Source of the DNA: Blastococcus sp. TF02-09
GTDB lineage: Bacteria > Actinomycetota > Actinomycetes > Mycobacteriales > Geodermatophilaceae
Assembly (NCBI RefSeq): GCF_003319105.1
Contig: NZ_QOHH01000004.1
Span: 124,001 to 188,000 of the forward strand
DNA: 64,000 nucleotides
Reading direction: 5' to 3'
Each line of letters begins with the position of its first letter. The stretch's first letter is position 1. Positions 17,396-26,984 of the stretch are shown piece by piece. The notes under the pieces were generated by a model that had not been told where the DNA came from, made no database searches, and saw only the letters and a program-made list of their open reading frames with translations. Both the position numbers and the translations under genes were made by a program.

Positions 17396-17926
17396 CTACT
17401 CCGCGACCTCGGGTCGCCCGCCGAAGACCGAGGCGGCGACCTCCCTACGGGTGTGGGTCAGCCACTCGTGCTGCCGTTCCGCCTGGTCGATGAATCGGTC
17501 GAGCTCCTCCTTGTCCAGGCGGTGGTCCGTCTCCGCTGCCACACGGAGGGTCTCGAAGCCACTGCGCTTGGCACGCACAGCAGAGGCCAGGAACTCGAAC
17601 TCCACGAGGGACGACAGCGGTGAGCGGTGGAGCAGCCCGCCGTTGAGCTTCAGGCGCGACAGCTTCTCGCCCACCCACAGCGCCACCTGCTTGTACTGGC
17701 GGATGGGGAACCCGAGTGTGGCCATCGTGCTCGACAGAAAGCGGCGTTCCTCCTTCAGCTCGCCCAGCAGCCGCTCGAGGTCCGGCGCATAGGGGCCGTC
17801 TCGGTGCTCGGCGATCATCCGCTTCAGCAGCTCGATGCCGCCGCGGGCGGCCGCGAGGTGGTCGTTGCAGTAGATGGCCAGGAGCTCGGGGTTGTGGACT
17901 GAGGATGGATTCGTCGACTCGGACAC
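17396..17926 (-). CDS. helical hypothetical protein (four-helix-bundle-like)
   Basis: 176 residues from GTG 17926, a choice supported by a strong gcccagt-proximal start context and by loss of protein-like composition upstream. I do not recognise a named family. Prediction by eye gives five amphipathic helices: LLAIYCNDHLAAARGGIELL, DLERLLGELKEERRFLSSTM, QYKQVALWVGEKLSRLKL, SSLVEFEFLASAVRAKRSGF and KEELDRFIDQAERQHEWL. This resembles ferritin-like or four-helix bundle proteins, but without an ExxH metal pattern. No membrane segment or signal peptide. It lies downstream of tRNA-Gly on the same strand and before the nuo operon, separate from both. Codon use matches that of its neighbours. Confidence 0.65.
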   Translation of the reverse strand: MSESTNPSSVHNPELLAIYCNDHLAAARGGIELLKRMIAEHRDGPYAPDLERLLGELKEERRFLSSTMATLGFPIRQYKQVALWVGEKLSRLKLNGGLLHRSPLSSLVEFEFLASAVRAKRSGFETLRVAAETDHRLDKEELDRFIDQAERQHEWLTHTRREVAASVFGGRPEVAE

Positions 17927-18215
17927 TGGGCCTCCAGTACGGGTGTCGTCACTGCGCACAGTCTCGTGGTGGAGGCGGTTGCCTGCTCGTCGTCGCAGGC
18001 GCGTGCGGCTCGGGACTCGCCACGGTGGCTCCCCGAGCGACCCGAACCGACCCCTGGTGCGCAGCGGGCCCTGCACGTAGAGGCGGCCGCCGGGTGACCG
18101 AATCGACGATGACGTGGTAGTCGTCACACACTGTCCCGCCCCGGGTTCAGTGGGGCTTTGATCCGCCGCGGTGCCGACACTCATGGCGGCATCGCGAACC
18201 CGCCCAAACCAAGAC
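17927..18215. other. 289-bp non-coding gap upstream of the helical protein
   Basis: No protein-like frame is convincing here; a 60-codon minus-strand frame at 17949-18131 is Pro/Ala/Arg-rich with no ribosome site. The stretch should contain the promoter of the minus-strand gene at 17396-17926. I see no clear -35/-10 pair. It ends at the tRNA-Gly terminator hairpin (18216-18253). Confidence 0.5.
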
Positions 18216-18253
18216 GGTGTCACGGGACACCCGTGAAGGTGCTCCGTGACACC
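18216..18253 (-). terminator. tRNA-Gly terminator hairpin
   Basis: ggtgtcacgg (18216-18225) pairs perfectly with ccgtgacacc (18244-18253) around an 18-nt loop; one further C-G pair extends it on the outside. It begins four bases after the encoded CCA end of tRNA-Gly, in the correct position to end that transcript. No long U tract follows, as is usual in actinobacteria. Confidence 0.65.
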
Positions 18254-18257
18254 GCAT

Positions 18258-18331
18258 TGGAGCGGGTGACGGGAATCGAACCCGCGTAATCAGCTTGGAA
18301 GGCTGGGGCTCTACCATTGAGCTACACCCGC
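18258..18331 (-). tRNA. tRNA-Gly (anticodon TCC), CCA encoded
   Basis: The minus strand folds as a complete cloverleaf. The acceptor stem is GCGGGTG/CACCCGC, the D arm is AGCTCAATGGTAGAGC, the anticodon loop is CTTCCAA giving TCC, and the T arm is GCGGGTTCGATTCCCGT. The discriminator is T, and CCA is encoded at 18258-18260. It reads GGA codons, which are rare in this genome. Confidence 0.95.
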
Positions 18332-18355
18332 GAGACCTGCGAGAGGTCCGCGCAG

Positions 18356-18361
18356 AGCCTA
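18356..18361 (-). promoter_or_regulatory. -10 hexamer of tRNA-Gly promoter
   Basis: The minus strand reads TAGGCT here, 24 nt before the mature tRNA 5' end. It matches the TANNNT pattern seen before many genes of this window. A short 5' leader of about 15 nt is implied. Confidence 0.55.
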
Positions 18362-18402
18362 GCGCGGCGGCTCCGTCGTGATCTGCAGGGCGCCTGCGGA
18401 GG

Positions 18403-20334
18403 TCAGGACAGCCTCTCGATCGCCTGCACCGCCGGCAGGAAGATCTGCTCCCGGTGCACGTCCGCCCGACTCGGGCTCGTCGTCAGCTGCACCAGCATCA
18501 AGCCGTCCTCGCCGTCGGCGAGCGCCATGTCCACGCTCTGTCCGAGCTCCACGATCCGGTAGAGCTGCCACGTCGCGGCCTTGGTGGTCAGCTCGCCGAC
18601 CGGCACGAGCGGCTCCTCCGTGCCGAGCTGCTCGGCGACGGTCGCCAGCACCTCCTCGGCGGTCACGCCCGGCACCACCTGCTGGATGAGCGAGGACAGG
18701 AGCGACTCCTGCCACAACCCGGGGAAGGACTCGATCCAGCCCTCCGGTCGCACCCCCGCCAAGCCCAGCTCGTCGCTCTCGAACGGCGTCATCTCCACCT
18801 CGACGCGCTCCGGCGTGAAGGGCGGCGCCTCGATGGTGTCGACGCAGTCCGTCGTCGGCTCGCGGTCGGGCTCGTCCAGGAAGTCGCCGGTGATCGCCAC
18901 CGCGCACGCCCGGCTCGGCAGCGCGCCGTGCCCGGTGGAGGGGAACTGCACGAAGACGCTCTCGGACAGCTGCCCGGCGATCTGGTCACCCCACCGCGGC
19001 GGCGTGATCGGGTCCAGGTCACCGGCCAGCACCAGCGTCGGGATGTCGCTGGTCAGCGGCTCATTCGCGTCGGCGTCGGCTTTCCCGGCATCCCACAGCT
19101 CGCAGACCTCGAAGAGGCCGGTCCCCGAGGTCGGCCCCGTCTCGAAGAACCCCTCCACCAGCGGGTGCTCCGCGGCACCCGCGGCGACCGCCTCGCGAGA
19201 CGCGAACGGCACCTCCTCGTTGCACTGCACGGCGAGCTGCTGGCCGACGGCGACGAGGTCCAGCGAGGCGACCTGCGTGCCGAGCAGCAGGCCGATCGAG
19301 CCGAACTCGCCGGCGGCCGCGGCGGTGATCACCTCGGGCAGGTGGGGGATCAGCTCGGTGGAGTAGAGGGACTGGAAGAGCGCGCCCACCAGGGTGTCCC
19401 CGTCGAGGTCGTCGTCCACCCGCTCCCCGGTGCTGGCGTCCACGACGGTCACGGGCGCCGGTGCGGCGTTCAACCGAGCCACGAGGTCCCGGAACGTCCG
19501 GCCCAGGTCCGGGTAGCGCTGCGCGCAGGCCGGGTCGGCGGCGCAGGCGGCGAACAGGGCCTCTATGGCGCGCTCGGCGTTGCCGGGCGTCTCCGCGTAG
19601 AGATCCGCCTCTGCCGGATAGGCGGAGTCGAGCACCACCGACCGGATGCCGTCGGGGTGGTCGCGCATGGCCTGCTGCGCCAGCCGGGTGCCGTAGGAGA
19701 TCCCGTAGAGGTTCCACTCGTCGTAGCCGAGGGCGACCCGCAGGTCCTCCAGATCGGCGGCGGAGGCTGCGCTGTTGTAGTCGGCGAGGTCGACGCCGTC
19801 GTCGACCAGGCGCGCGTGGCACTCCTCGAGCGCGCCCGCCGCCTGGGCTTCCAGCTCCTCGTCGGGCAGATCGGAGCCGAGCGAGTCGCGCGCCCAAGAG
19901 CTGTACTCGTCGCACGCCAGCGACGGTTCGCTCAGGCCGGTGCCGCGCTGGTCGAGGAGCACGAGGTCGCGGTGCATGGTGAGCGGCTCGTAGAGCTGCG
20001 CGAACCCCTGCGACACCAGCTCGAGCGTGCTCTGGCCCGGCCCGCCGGACAGGTAGACGACGGGGTCGTCGGCCAGGTCGGGGGCATGGCTCCGAACGAT
20101 GCCGAAGGCCAGCTCGATCTCGCCCGCGTCGGGATCGTCCCGGTCGGCCGGGACCTCGAGCGTGCCGCACTCCATGTCCACGCCCGCCGGCACGTCGACG
20201 TCGCAGTCGTCGAACTCCACGCTGCTCTGGGCCGTCTCCTCCGATGCGTCGTCCCGGTCCTCTCCGTCGGAACCGGAGCAGGCGCCCAGGAAGAGGAGCG
20301 GAACCAGCAGGAGAGCTGCGCGACGACCGGACAT
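18403..20334 (-). CDS. secreted alpha/beta-hydrolase lipoprotein, tripeptidyl-aminopeptidase-like
   Basis: 643 residues. The N-terminus MSGRRAALLLVPLLFLGAC is a lipoprotein signal peptide with lipobox LGAC; an acidic Ser-rich spacer follows. The alpha/beta-hydrolase core starts near residue 90. It shows the GGPGQST oxyanion motif, DQRGTGLSEP, the nucleophile elbow GISYGTRLA, the acid loop LVLAGDLDPITPP and the catalytic His in STGHG. The last part matches the TAP-like C-terminal domain of Streptomyces tripeptidyl aminopeptidases. A further 130 residues at the end, with no obvious domain, are an extension. Likely role: removal of N-terminal tripeptides, or esterase activity, at the outer face of the membrane. 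The gene stands alone between tRNA-Gly and the divergent amidase. Confidence 0.85.
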   Translation of the reverse strand: MSGRRAALLLVPLLFLGACSGSDGEDRDDASEETAQSSVEFDDCDVDVPAGVDMECGTLEVPADRDDPDAGEIELAFGIVRSHAPDLADDPVVYLSGGPGQSTLELVSQGFAQLYEPLTMHRDLVLLDQRGTGLSEPSLACDEYSSWARDSLGSDLPDEELEAQAAGALEECHARLVDDGVDLADYNSAASAADLEDLRVALGYDEWNLYGISYGTRLAQQAMRDHPDGIRSVVLDSAYPAEADLYAETPGNAERAIEALFAACAADPACAQRYPDLGRTFRDLVARLNAAPAPVTVVDASTGERVDDDLDGDTLVGALFQSLYSTELIPHLPEVITAAAAGEFGSIGLLLGTQVASLDLVAVGQQLAVQCNEEVPFASREAVAAGAAEHPLVEGFFETGPTSGTGLFEVCELWDAGKADADANEPLTSDIPTLVLAGDLDPITPPRWGDQIAGQLSESVFVQFPSTGHGALPSRACAVAITGDFLDEPDREPTTDCVDTIEAPPFTPERVEVEMTPFESDELGLAGVRPEGWIESFPGLWQESLLSSLIQQVVPGVTAEEVLATVAEQLGTEEPLVPVGELTTKAATWQLYRIVELGQSVDMALADGEDGLMLVQLTTSPSRADVHREQIFLPAVQAIERLS

Positions 20335-20420
20335 GGCCCCTCTTCATCCGCGGGAGGACGGCGGCCAGCGCCCGCCGAACCGAGCGACGGACGCCACCGA
20401 CGCGTCGTCACCCTGCGCGC

Positions 20421-20426
20421 ACCGTA
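20421..20426 (-). promoter_or_regulatory. possible -10 hexamer for the lipoprotein hydrolase
   Basis: The minus strand reads TACGGT, which would give a leader of roughly 80 nt before ATG 20334. Only the hexamer supports this; no clear -35 is visible. Confidence 0.3.
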
Positions 20427-20487
20427 GGGCACGGCACCCGCCCGCCCGCCACGGACACGAGGGGGTGACCAGCACGGATCCCGGGGC

Positions 20488-20493
20488 TAGCGT
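20488..20493 (+). promoter_or_regulatory. -10 hexamer TAGCGT of leaderless amidase gene
   Basis: TAGCGT, then 8 nt, then ATG 20502. No Shine-Dalgarno fits in between, so transcription probably starts at or next to the start codon. Confidence 0.6.
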
Positions 20494-20501
20494 CCCCACC
20501 C

Positions 20502-21944
20502 ATGACCGACACCACGTGGGTGGACGCGACCGCGCAGGCCGAGCTCGTGCGGTCCGGCCAGGCGAGCCCCGCCGAGCTCGTCGACGCCGCGATCGAGCGC
20601 ATCGAGCGGGTGGACCCGCGGCTGGACGCCGTCGTCCGCGACCGGTTCGACGCGGCCCGCAAGGAGGCGGCCGGCGAGCTGCCCGACGGGCCGTTCCGCG
20701 GCGTGCCGATGCTGCTCAAGGACCTCGGCTGCCACGTGGCGGGGGAGCGCACCGACTACGGCACCTCCTACCTGCGCGACGCCGACGTGCGCTGGCCGAC
20801 CGACAGCCACCTCGCCCGGCAGTTCCGCGCCGCCGGGTTCGTCGCCCTCGGCCGCACCAACGTGCCCGAGTTCGGCACCACCATCACCACCGAGCCGGCC
20901 GCCCACCGGCCCACGCGCAACCCCTGGAACCCGGCGCACTCCGCCGGCGGATCCAGCGGTGGATCGGCCGCCGCGGTCGCCGCGGGCATGGTGCCGATCG
21001 CCCACGCCAGCGACGGCGGCGGATCGATCCGCATCCCGTCGTCCGAGTGCGCGCTGGTCGGGCTGAAGCCCACCCGTGGTCGCGTGAGCCACGGCCCGGA
21101 GGTGGGGGAGAGCTGGGCCGGCGCCACGACTGACGGCGTGGTCACCCGCACGGTCCGCGACGTCGCGGCCGTCCTCGATCTGATCGGCGTCCCCATGCCC
21201 GGCGACCCCTACGTCGCCCCGCCGCTGGCCCGCCCCCTGGCGCAGGAGCTCGGCGTCCCCGTCGGCCGGCTGCGGGTCGGCCTCCTGGACGTCGAGCCGG
21301 GCGAGCCGTCGCCGGACTGCCGGGCCGCCGTCGACCGCGCCGGGCAGCTGCTCGAGGACCTCGGCTGCGCGGTCGAGCCCGCCACCCCCGACGGCATGTT
21401 CGACGACCAGTTCATGCGCTCGTTCGGCGTCACCATCGCCGCGGACGTCGCCCTCGAGCTGGCCGAGCACGAGCGCCTCCTCGGCCGCCCGGTGCGGGAC
21501 GACGAGTTGGAACACCGCAACGTCGTGTACCGCGCCATGGGGCAGCGGCTGTCCTCCGCCGACTACCTGGCGGCCCGGGCCCGGCTGGGGGCGTGGGCGC
21601 GCCGGATGGCGGCGTTCTGGACGCCGGAGGAGCAGGACGGCCGGGGCTTCGACCTGCTGGTCACCCCGACGGTGGGGGCGCCTCCGCCGGAGCTGGGCTG
21701 GTTCTCCGCGGCCGGCCCCGAGCAGGAGGGCCGCCGCGTCGGGAGCTTCATGCCCTACACCGCCCAGTTCAACGTGACCGGCCAGCCGGCGGTGAGCCTG
21801 CCGCTGCACTGGACGGCGGACGGGCTGCCGGTCGGCGTGCAGCTGGTGGCCGCCTTCGGCCGCGAGGACCTGCTCGTCCGCGTCGCCGCGGCTCTCGAGC
21901 AGGCCGCGCCCTGGGCGGACCGCCGTCCGCAGGTCTCCGCCTGA
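20502..21944 (+). CDS. amidase-signature family hydrolase
   Basis: 480 residues. The amidase signature catalytic triad is visible: K73 in MLLKDLG, the cis-Ser at residue 151 or 152 in AGGSSGGSAAAVAAG, and the nucleophile S175 in DGGGSIRIPSS. The Gly/Ser-rich core occupies about 60-200 and the rest follows the family fold to TGQPAVSLPLHW near 430, also conserved. Such enzymes hydrolyse carboxamides; the substrate range is broad and cannot be read from this sequence. It is not GatA, because no gatB or gatC is near and the GatA-specific tail is missing. Divergent from the lipoprotein hydrolase. Expression is probably leaderless from TAGCGT at 20488. Confidence 0.88.
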   Translation: MTDTTWVDATAQAELVRSGQASPAELVDAAIERIERVDPRLDAVVRDRFDAARKEAAGELPDGPFRGVPMLLKDLGCHVAGERTDYGTSYLRDADVRWPTDSHLARQFRAAGFVALGRTNVPEFGTTITTEPAAHRPTRNPWNPAHSAGGSSGGSAAAVAAGMVPIAHASDGGGSIRIPSSECALVGLKPTRGRVSHGPEVGESWAGATTDGVVTRTVRDVAAVLDLIGVPMPGDPYVAPPLARPLAQELGVPVGRLRVGLLDVEPGEPSPDCRAAVDRAGQLLEDLGCAVEPATPDGMFDDQFMRSFGVTIAADVALELAEHERLLGRPVRDDELEHRNVVYRAMGQRLSSADYLAARARLGAWARRMAAFWTPEEQDGRGFDLLVTPTVGAPPPELGWFSAAGPEQEGRRVGSFMPYTAQFNVTGQPAVSLPLHWTADGLPVGVQLVAAFGREDLLVRVAAALEQAAPWADRRPQVSA

Positions 21945-21973
21945 GACGTCGCCGGTCCCGGGTGGGTGGGTCC

Positions 21974-21979
21974 TAGACT
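21974..21979 (+). promoter_or_regulatory. -10 hexamer of tRNA-Pro promoter
   Basis: TAGACT 11 nt before the mature 5' end of tRNA-Pro. The same hexamer occurs before tig and valS, so it looks like the housekeeping sigma factor -10 of this genome. Confidence 0.6.
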
Positions 21980-21990
21980 CGGCCCGGCCA

Positions 21991-22064
21991 CGGGGTGTGG
22001 CGCAGCTTGGTAGCGCACCTGCTTTGGGAGCAGGGGGCCGCAGGTTCAAATCCTGTCACCCCGA
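21991..22064 (+). tRNA. tRNA-Pro (anticodon TGG)
   Basis: Complete cloverleaf: acceptor CGGGGTG/CACCCCG, D arm GCGCAGCTTGGTAGCGC, anticodon loop CTTTGGGAG giving TGG, T arm GCAGGTTCAAATCCTGT, discriminator A at 22064. CCA is not encoded. The T-loop base before the final A of TTCAAAT is as usual for tRNA-Pro. It sits directly upstream of tig. Confidence 0.95.
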
Positions 22065-22119
22065 CTCCGAGCTCCGTCCGGACCGCATCCCGGCCCGGCG
22101 TCCGCTCGTGTGCCGCCCG

Positions 22120-22125
22120 TAGACT
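22120..22125 (+). promoter_or_regulatory. -10 hexamer of tig promoter
   Basis: TAGACT, giving an expected transcription start near 22132 and a leader of about 63 nt before GTG 22195. The leader contains a gaggagc ribosome site just before the start. Confidence 0.5.
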
Positions 22126-22194
22126 CGGGGGTCGACGCGGCGCCGTCGACGCCGAGCGCCCCCACCAGTTGTCTTACCGAGGAGCACTGCCGTT

Positions 22195-23673
22195 GTGAAG
22201 AGCACCATCGAGGAACTCGGCCCCACGCGGGTCCGGATGGCCATCGAGGTGGCTTGGGGGGACCTGGACCACGCCTTCGGTGAGGTCTACAAGGAGCTGG
22301 GCAAGCAGGTCCGCGTCCCCGGCTTCCGCCCGGGCAAGGTCCCCAACCGTGTGCTCGACCAGCGCATCGGCCGCCCCGTCGTCCTGGAGCAGGTCGTCCA
22401 GCACGCCATCCCGGAGGTCTACTCCGAGGTCGTGCGCGAGAACCAGGTCCGCGTGCTCGGGCAGCCCGAGATCGAGGTGACCAAGCTCGAGGACAACGAC
22501 ACCCTCGAGTTCACCGCCGAGGTCGACGTCGCCCCGCAGCTGGAGCTGCCCTCCCTCGACGAGCTCGCGGTCACCGTCGACGACGTCGAGGTCACCGACG
22601 AGGAGATCGACCAGCAGGTCACCGTCATGCGCGAGCGCTTCGGCATGCTGCAGTCGGTCGAGCGCGCGGCCCAGGACGGCGACTTCGTCTCCATCGACCT
22701 CGAGGCCAAGCTCGGCGACGAGGTGCTCGAGGACGGCTCGACCACCGGCATGTCCTACGAGGTGGGCTCCGGCAACCTGATGGAGGGCCTCGACGACGCC
22801 GTCCGCGGGCTGTCCGCCGAGGAGAGCGCCACCTTCCAGACCGCGCTGCTGTCGGGCCCCAACGCCGGCGAGACCGCCGACGTCACCGTCACCGTCCGTT
22901 CGGTGAAGGAGAAGGAGCTCCCGGAGCTCGACGACGAGTTCGCCTCCACCGCCAGCGAGTTCGACACCCTCGACGAGCTGCGCGAGGACGTCCGCACCCG
23001 GCTGGCCCGCACCAAGGTGATCCAGCAGGGCGCGCAGGCCCGCGACAAGCTGGTCGAGCACCTGCTCGAGGTCGTCGAGGTGCCCATGCCCGAGAACCTG
23101 GTCGAGCGCGAGATTGAGTGGCGCAACCGGGCCTTCGAGCAGGAGCTCCAGCAGGCCGGCATGGACTGGGACACCTTCCTCTCGATGTCCGGCGTCGAGA
23201 GCCGGGAGGCCTACGACGCCGACCAGCGCAAGAACGTCGAGGAGGCCGTCCGGACCCAGTTCATCCTGGACGCGATCGCCGACGCCCGTGAGGTCACCGT
23301 CGACAACGACGACCTCTCCGCGCAGATCATGGCGCAGGCGCAGCGCAACCGGATGAGCCCGGAGCAGTACGCGCAGCAGCTGCAGCAGGGCGGCAACATC
23401 GCCGAGTTCGTCGCCGACGTGCGCCGTACCAAGACCCTCGCCCAGCTGCTCGAGCAGACGACGATCACCGACGCGTCGGGCAACGTCGTCGACCTCGAGG
23501 CGCTGCGTCCGCGGACCGTGCAGGCCCCGGCCGCCGAGGCCGCCGCCGACGCCGACGCCGACGCCGCGGACGAGGACGCCACCGACGAGGACGCGGACCT
23601 CGCGGTCGAGGCCGTCGCCGCCGAGGCCGCCGAGGGCGCGACCGAGGACACCGAGGACGTCTCCAAGGCCTGA
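22195..23673 (+). CDS. tig: trigger factor, ribosome-bound chaperone
   Basis: 492 residues, a little longer than the usual 430-470 because of an acidic Ala-rich tail. The N-terminal ribosome-binding domain (1-115) has the docking loop GFRPGKVP. The FKBP-type PPIase domain (about 150-245) contains [11 protein letters not shown] and the [15 protein letters not shown] segment. A helical SurA-like C-terminal domain ends near residue 435. The last 50 residues are Ala/Asp/Glu repeats, predicted to be disordered. Trigger factor binds nascent chains at the ribosome exit. The gene stands directly before clpP1P2-clpX, the order found across bacteria. The start GTG 22195 follows gaggagc. A strong terminator lies after the stop. 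Confidence 0.97.
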   Translation: MKSTIEELGPTRVRMAIEVAWGDLDHAFGEVYKELGKQVRVPGFRPGKVPNRVLDQRIGRPVVLEQVVQHAIPEVYSEVVRENQVRVLGQPEIEVTKLEDNDTLEFTAEVDVAPQLELPSLDELAVTVDDVEVTDEEIDQQVTVMRERFGMLQSVERAAQDGDFVSIDLEAKLGDEVLEDGSTTGMSYEVGSGNLMEGLDDAVRGLSAEESATFQTALLSGPNAGETADVTVTVRSVKEKELPELDDEFASTASEFDTLDELREDVRTRLARTKVIQQGAQARDKLVEHLLEVVEVPMPENLVEREIEWRNRAFEQELQQAGMDWDTFLSMSGVESREAYDADQRKNVEEAVRTQFILDAIADAREVTVDNDDLSAQIMAQAQRNRMSPEQYAQQLQQGGNIAEFVADVRRTKTLAQLLEQTTITDASGNVVDLEALRPRTVQAPAAEAAADADADAADEDATDEDADLAVEAVAAEAAEGATEDTEDVSKA

Positions 23674-23692
23674 CCGGCCCGCAGCTCCGGTC

Positions 23693-23736
23693 CCGACGCC
23701 GCTCCACCCTTCCTGGGTGGGGCGGCGTCGGTCTTT
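23693..23736 (+). terminator. tig terminator
   Basis: A 17-bp stem (23693-23709 with 23715-23731, one G-T pair) closes a 5-nt loop, followed by tcttt. It starts 20 bp after the tig stop. One of the strongest intrinsic terminators in the window. Confidence 0.85.
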
Positions 23737-23804
23737 CCGGGTGACGACGCTGCGCCGACGGCGAACACTCCCCGTCGAGGGCATCGACCGTCGGGGGTGC
23801 GCGT

Positions 23805-23810
23805 TAGGGT
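23805..23810 (+). promoter_or_regulatory. candidate -10 hexamer for clpP1P2
   Basis: TAGGGT inside the 292-bp gap between tig and clpP1; it would give a leader of about 150 nt. ClgR normally activates clp operons in actinobacteria; I see no clear ClgR box, so regulation is open. Confidence 0.35.
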
Positions 23811-23965
23811 CGACAGGACTCAGGCGAATCGCCGGGGGGTACCCCTCCGGAGGGCCGTCGAGGCCCGCACGACCGCCCGCACTCCGTCGCCCGACCCGCC
23901 CTACCACCCGGCCGCACGGTCACCGCGACCGCCGACCGGACAGTCCTACGGAGGTCACCGCACCT

Positions 23966-24604
23966 GTGAGCACCACCGACCCGAACCTCGCGAGCGCACC
24001 CGTGATGCGTGGCGCCAGCGGAATGATGAATCTCGGAGACTCCGTCTACGAGCGCCTCCTCCGCGAGCGCATCATCTTCCTGGGCACCCAGGTGGACGAC
24101 GTGATCGCCAACCAGCTCGCCGCCCAGATGCTGCTGCTCTCGGCCGAGGACCCGAAGAGCGACATCCACCTCTACATCAACTCGCCCGGTGGCTCCGTCA
24201 GCGCCGGCATGGCGATCTACGACACGATGCAGTTCATCGACTGCGACGTCGCCACCTACGGGATGGGCCTGGCCGCCTCGATGGGCCAGTTCCTCCTCAC
24301 CGCCGGCACCGCGGGCAAGCGCTACGCCCTGCCGCACGCGCGGATCATGATGCACCAGCCCTCGGCCGGCGTCGGCGGCACCGCGGCCGACATCGCCATC
24401 CAGGCCGACCTCTTCCGCCGGACTAAGAAGGAGCTCAACGAGCTGCAGTCCTTCCACACCGGCCAGAGCATCGAGCAGATCGAGAAGGACTCCGACCGCG
24501 ACCGGTGGTTCACCGCGCAGGAGGCCCTCGAGTACGGCTTCGTCGACCACGTGGTCAGCCGGGCCGCCATGACCGACGCCACCAACCCGGTCACCGACAA
24601 CTGA
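23966..24604 (+). CDS. clpP: ATP-dependent Clp protease proteolytic subunit 1
   Basis: 212 residues from GTG 23966, behind an acggagg ribosome site. The Ser-His-Asp triad of ClpP is seen: the nucleophile Ser in [14 protein letters not shown], His in [10 protein letters not shown], and the Asp beyond. The [18 protein letters not shown] block forms the substrate-binding strand. In actinobacteria two different ClpP proteins, encoded side by side, form a mixed 14-mer, and the present pair (this gene and the one 16 bp downstream) fits. The N-terminal 20 residues are a likely processed propeptide. It works with ClpX (25580) and ClpC in the cytosol. Confidence 0.95.
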   Translation: MSTTDPNLASAPVMRGASGMMNLGDSVYERLLRERIIFLGTQVDDVIANQLAAQMLLLSAEDPKSDIHLYINSPGGSVSAGMAIYDTMQFIDCDVATYGMGLAASMGQFLLTAGTAGKRYALPHARIMMHQPSAGVGGTAADIAIQADLFRRTKKELNELQSFHTGQSIEQIEKDSDRDRWFTAQEALEYGFVDHVVSRAAMTDATNPVTDN

Positions 24605-24620
24605 GTCCGGAGGGACACTC

Positions 24621-25250
24621 ATGAGCTTCCAGATGCCCTCCAGCCGGTACATCCTGCCCTCCTTCGTGGAGCGCACGAGCTACGGCATGAAGGAGTCCAA
24701 CCCGTACAACAAGCTCTTCGAGGAGCGCATCATCTTCCTCGGGGTGCAGATCGACGACGCCTCGGCCAACGACGTCATGGCCCAGCTGATCACGCTGGAG
24801 TCCACCGACCCGGACCGCGACATCACGATCTACATCAACTCGCCCGGTGGCTCGTTCACCTCGCTGATGGCCATCTACGACACGATGATGTTCGTCCGCC
24901 CCGACATCCAGACCGTGTGCATGGGCCAGGCCGCGTCCGCTGCCGCCGTCCTGCTCTCGGCCGGGACGCCGGGCAAGCGGCTGGCCCTGCCCTACTCCCG
25001 GGTGCTGATCCACCAGCCCTCGGGCGAGGCGGGCGGTCAGGTCTCCGACCTCGAGATCCACGCCGCGGAGATCCAGCGGGTGCGGTCGCAGATGGAGGAC
25101 ATCCTGGCGCGGCACACGGGTCGGTCGGCCGAGCAGGTCCGCGCCGACATCGACCGCGACAAGATCCTCACCGCCCAGGAGGCGAAGGAGTACGGCATCG
25201 TCGACCAGGTGATCCAGAGCCGGAAGCTCAACGCGCTCCCGGCCGTCTGA
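24621..25250 (+). CDS. clpP: ATP-dependent Clp protease proteolytic subunit 2
   Basis: 209 residues from ATG 24621 after cggaggg, 16 bp behind clpP1, so the two are co-transcribed. Catalytic Ser in [17 protein letters not shown], His in [13 protein letters not shown], and the [18 protein letters not shown] strand are all present. It differs from clpP1 in the axial-loop region ([20 protein letters not shown]). In Mycobacterium tuberculosis the equivalent ClpP2 docks the ATPase while ClpP1 shapes the active chamber; I assume the same division of labour here. A 14-bp terminator hairpin follows the stop. Confidence 0.95.
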   Translation: MSFQMPSSRYILPSFVERTSYGMKESNPYNKLFEERIIFLGVQIDDASANDVMAQLITLESTDPDRDITIYINSPGGSFTSLMAIYDTMMFVRPDIQTVCMGQAASAAAVLLSAGTPGKRLALPYSRVLIHQPSGEAGGQVSDLEIHAAEIQRVRSQMEDILARHTGRSAEQVRADIDRDKILTAQEAKEYGIVDQVIQSRKLNALPAV

Positions 25251-25264
25251 TCCCTCGTGGGCAT

Positions 25265-25297
25265 GGGCCGGGGGCGCGCGTGTCGCGTCCCCGGCCC
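25265..25297 (+). terminator. clpP2 terminator hairpin
   Basis: 14-bp stem (25265-25278 with 25284-25297, one G-T pair) and a 5-nt loop, 14 bp after the clpP2 stop. No U tract follows. It implies that clpX has its own promoter. Confidence 0.7.
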
Positions 25298-25579
25298 GTA
25301 CCGTCACAGGGGTCCAGCGGGTCGGGAAACGACTTCCCGGACCGGGGACGATGAGTGGGACGAGCGAGACGGAAGTGGGACCCACCGAGGCAGACCCGGG
25401 TGAGTCATTGCCCGGCGACGTCGGTGGCGGCAGGTACGTTCTGCGGACGCCCGAACCCCGGCCGGCAGCGCCGGGAGGAGAGCCCCGCAGAGCGGGGTGT
25501 GCAGGGGCGACGAGAGCAGCAACGATGACGACGCAGACACCTGGTTCCAGGGCTGCGAATCCGAACCGGAGGTCAGCAG
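25298..25579. other. 282-bp leader and promoter region of clpX
   Basis: Open frames here (for example 25351-25596) are Pro/Gly/Ala-rich with no protein-like pattern and run into clpX out of frame. A candidate -10 lies at 25435-25440. I see no riboswitch or tRNA-like structure. An upstream TACCGT at 25299-25304, directly after the terminator, is a second weak -10 candidate. Confidence 0.45.
25435..25440 (+). promoter_or_regulatory. candidate -10 hexamer for clpX
   Basis: TACGTT, giving a leader of about 130 nt to GTG 25580. Confidence 0.35.
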
Positions 25580-26854
<1,275 letters not shown>

Positions 26855-26867
26855 CCTGAGCTGCCGC

Positions 26868-26897
26868 CGAGCCCGTCCCCACTCGGGGGCGGGCTCG
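26868..26897 (+). terminator. clpX terminator hairpin
   Basis: cgagcccg plus four C (26868-26880) pair with ggggg plus cgggctcg (26885-26897), a 13-bp stem with a 4-5 nt loop, 14 bp after the clpX stop. Confidence 0.7.
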
Positions 26898-26920
26898 CCG
26901 CGTTCGTGGGTCTGCTCCGT

Positions 26921-26984
26921 CCAGCATTGCCCCTGAGCCGGTCGTTCCCGGGGCCACTCTGACCGCTCAGGGGACAACGCTCAG
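26921..26984. repeat. 64-bp imperfect palindrome, left copy
   Basis: An imperfect palindrome whose arms (cccctgag at 26930-26937; ctcagggg at 26966-26973, with additional cggtc/gaccg pairs) overlap the stop codon of the nuclease-like gene. By eye it is about 67 percent identical, ungapped over 64 bp, to the reverse complement of 27946-28009. It could serve as that gene's terminator. Confidence 0.55.

Noticed and set aside
18258-22064. tRNA genes as integration sites of a genomic island
   Set aside because: No integrase, no duplicated tRNA 3' end, and flanking genes are of ordinary composition.
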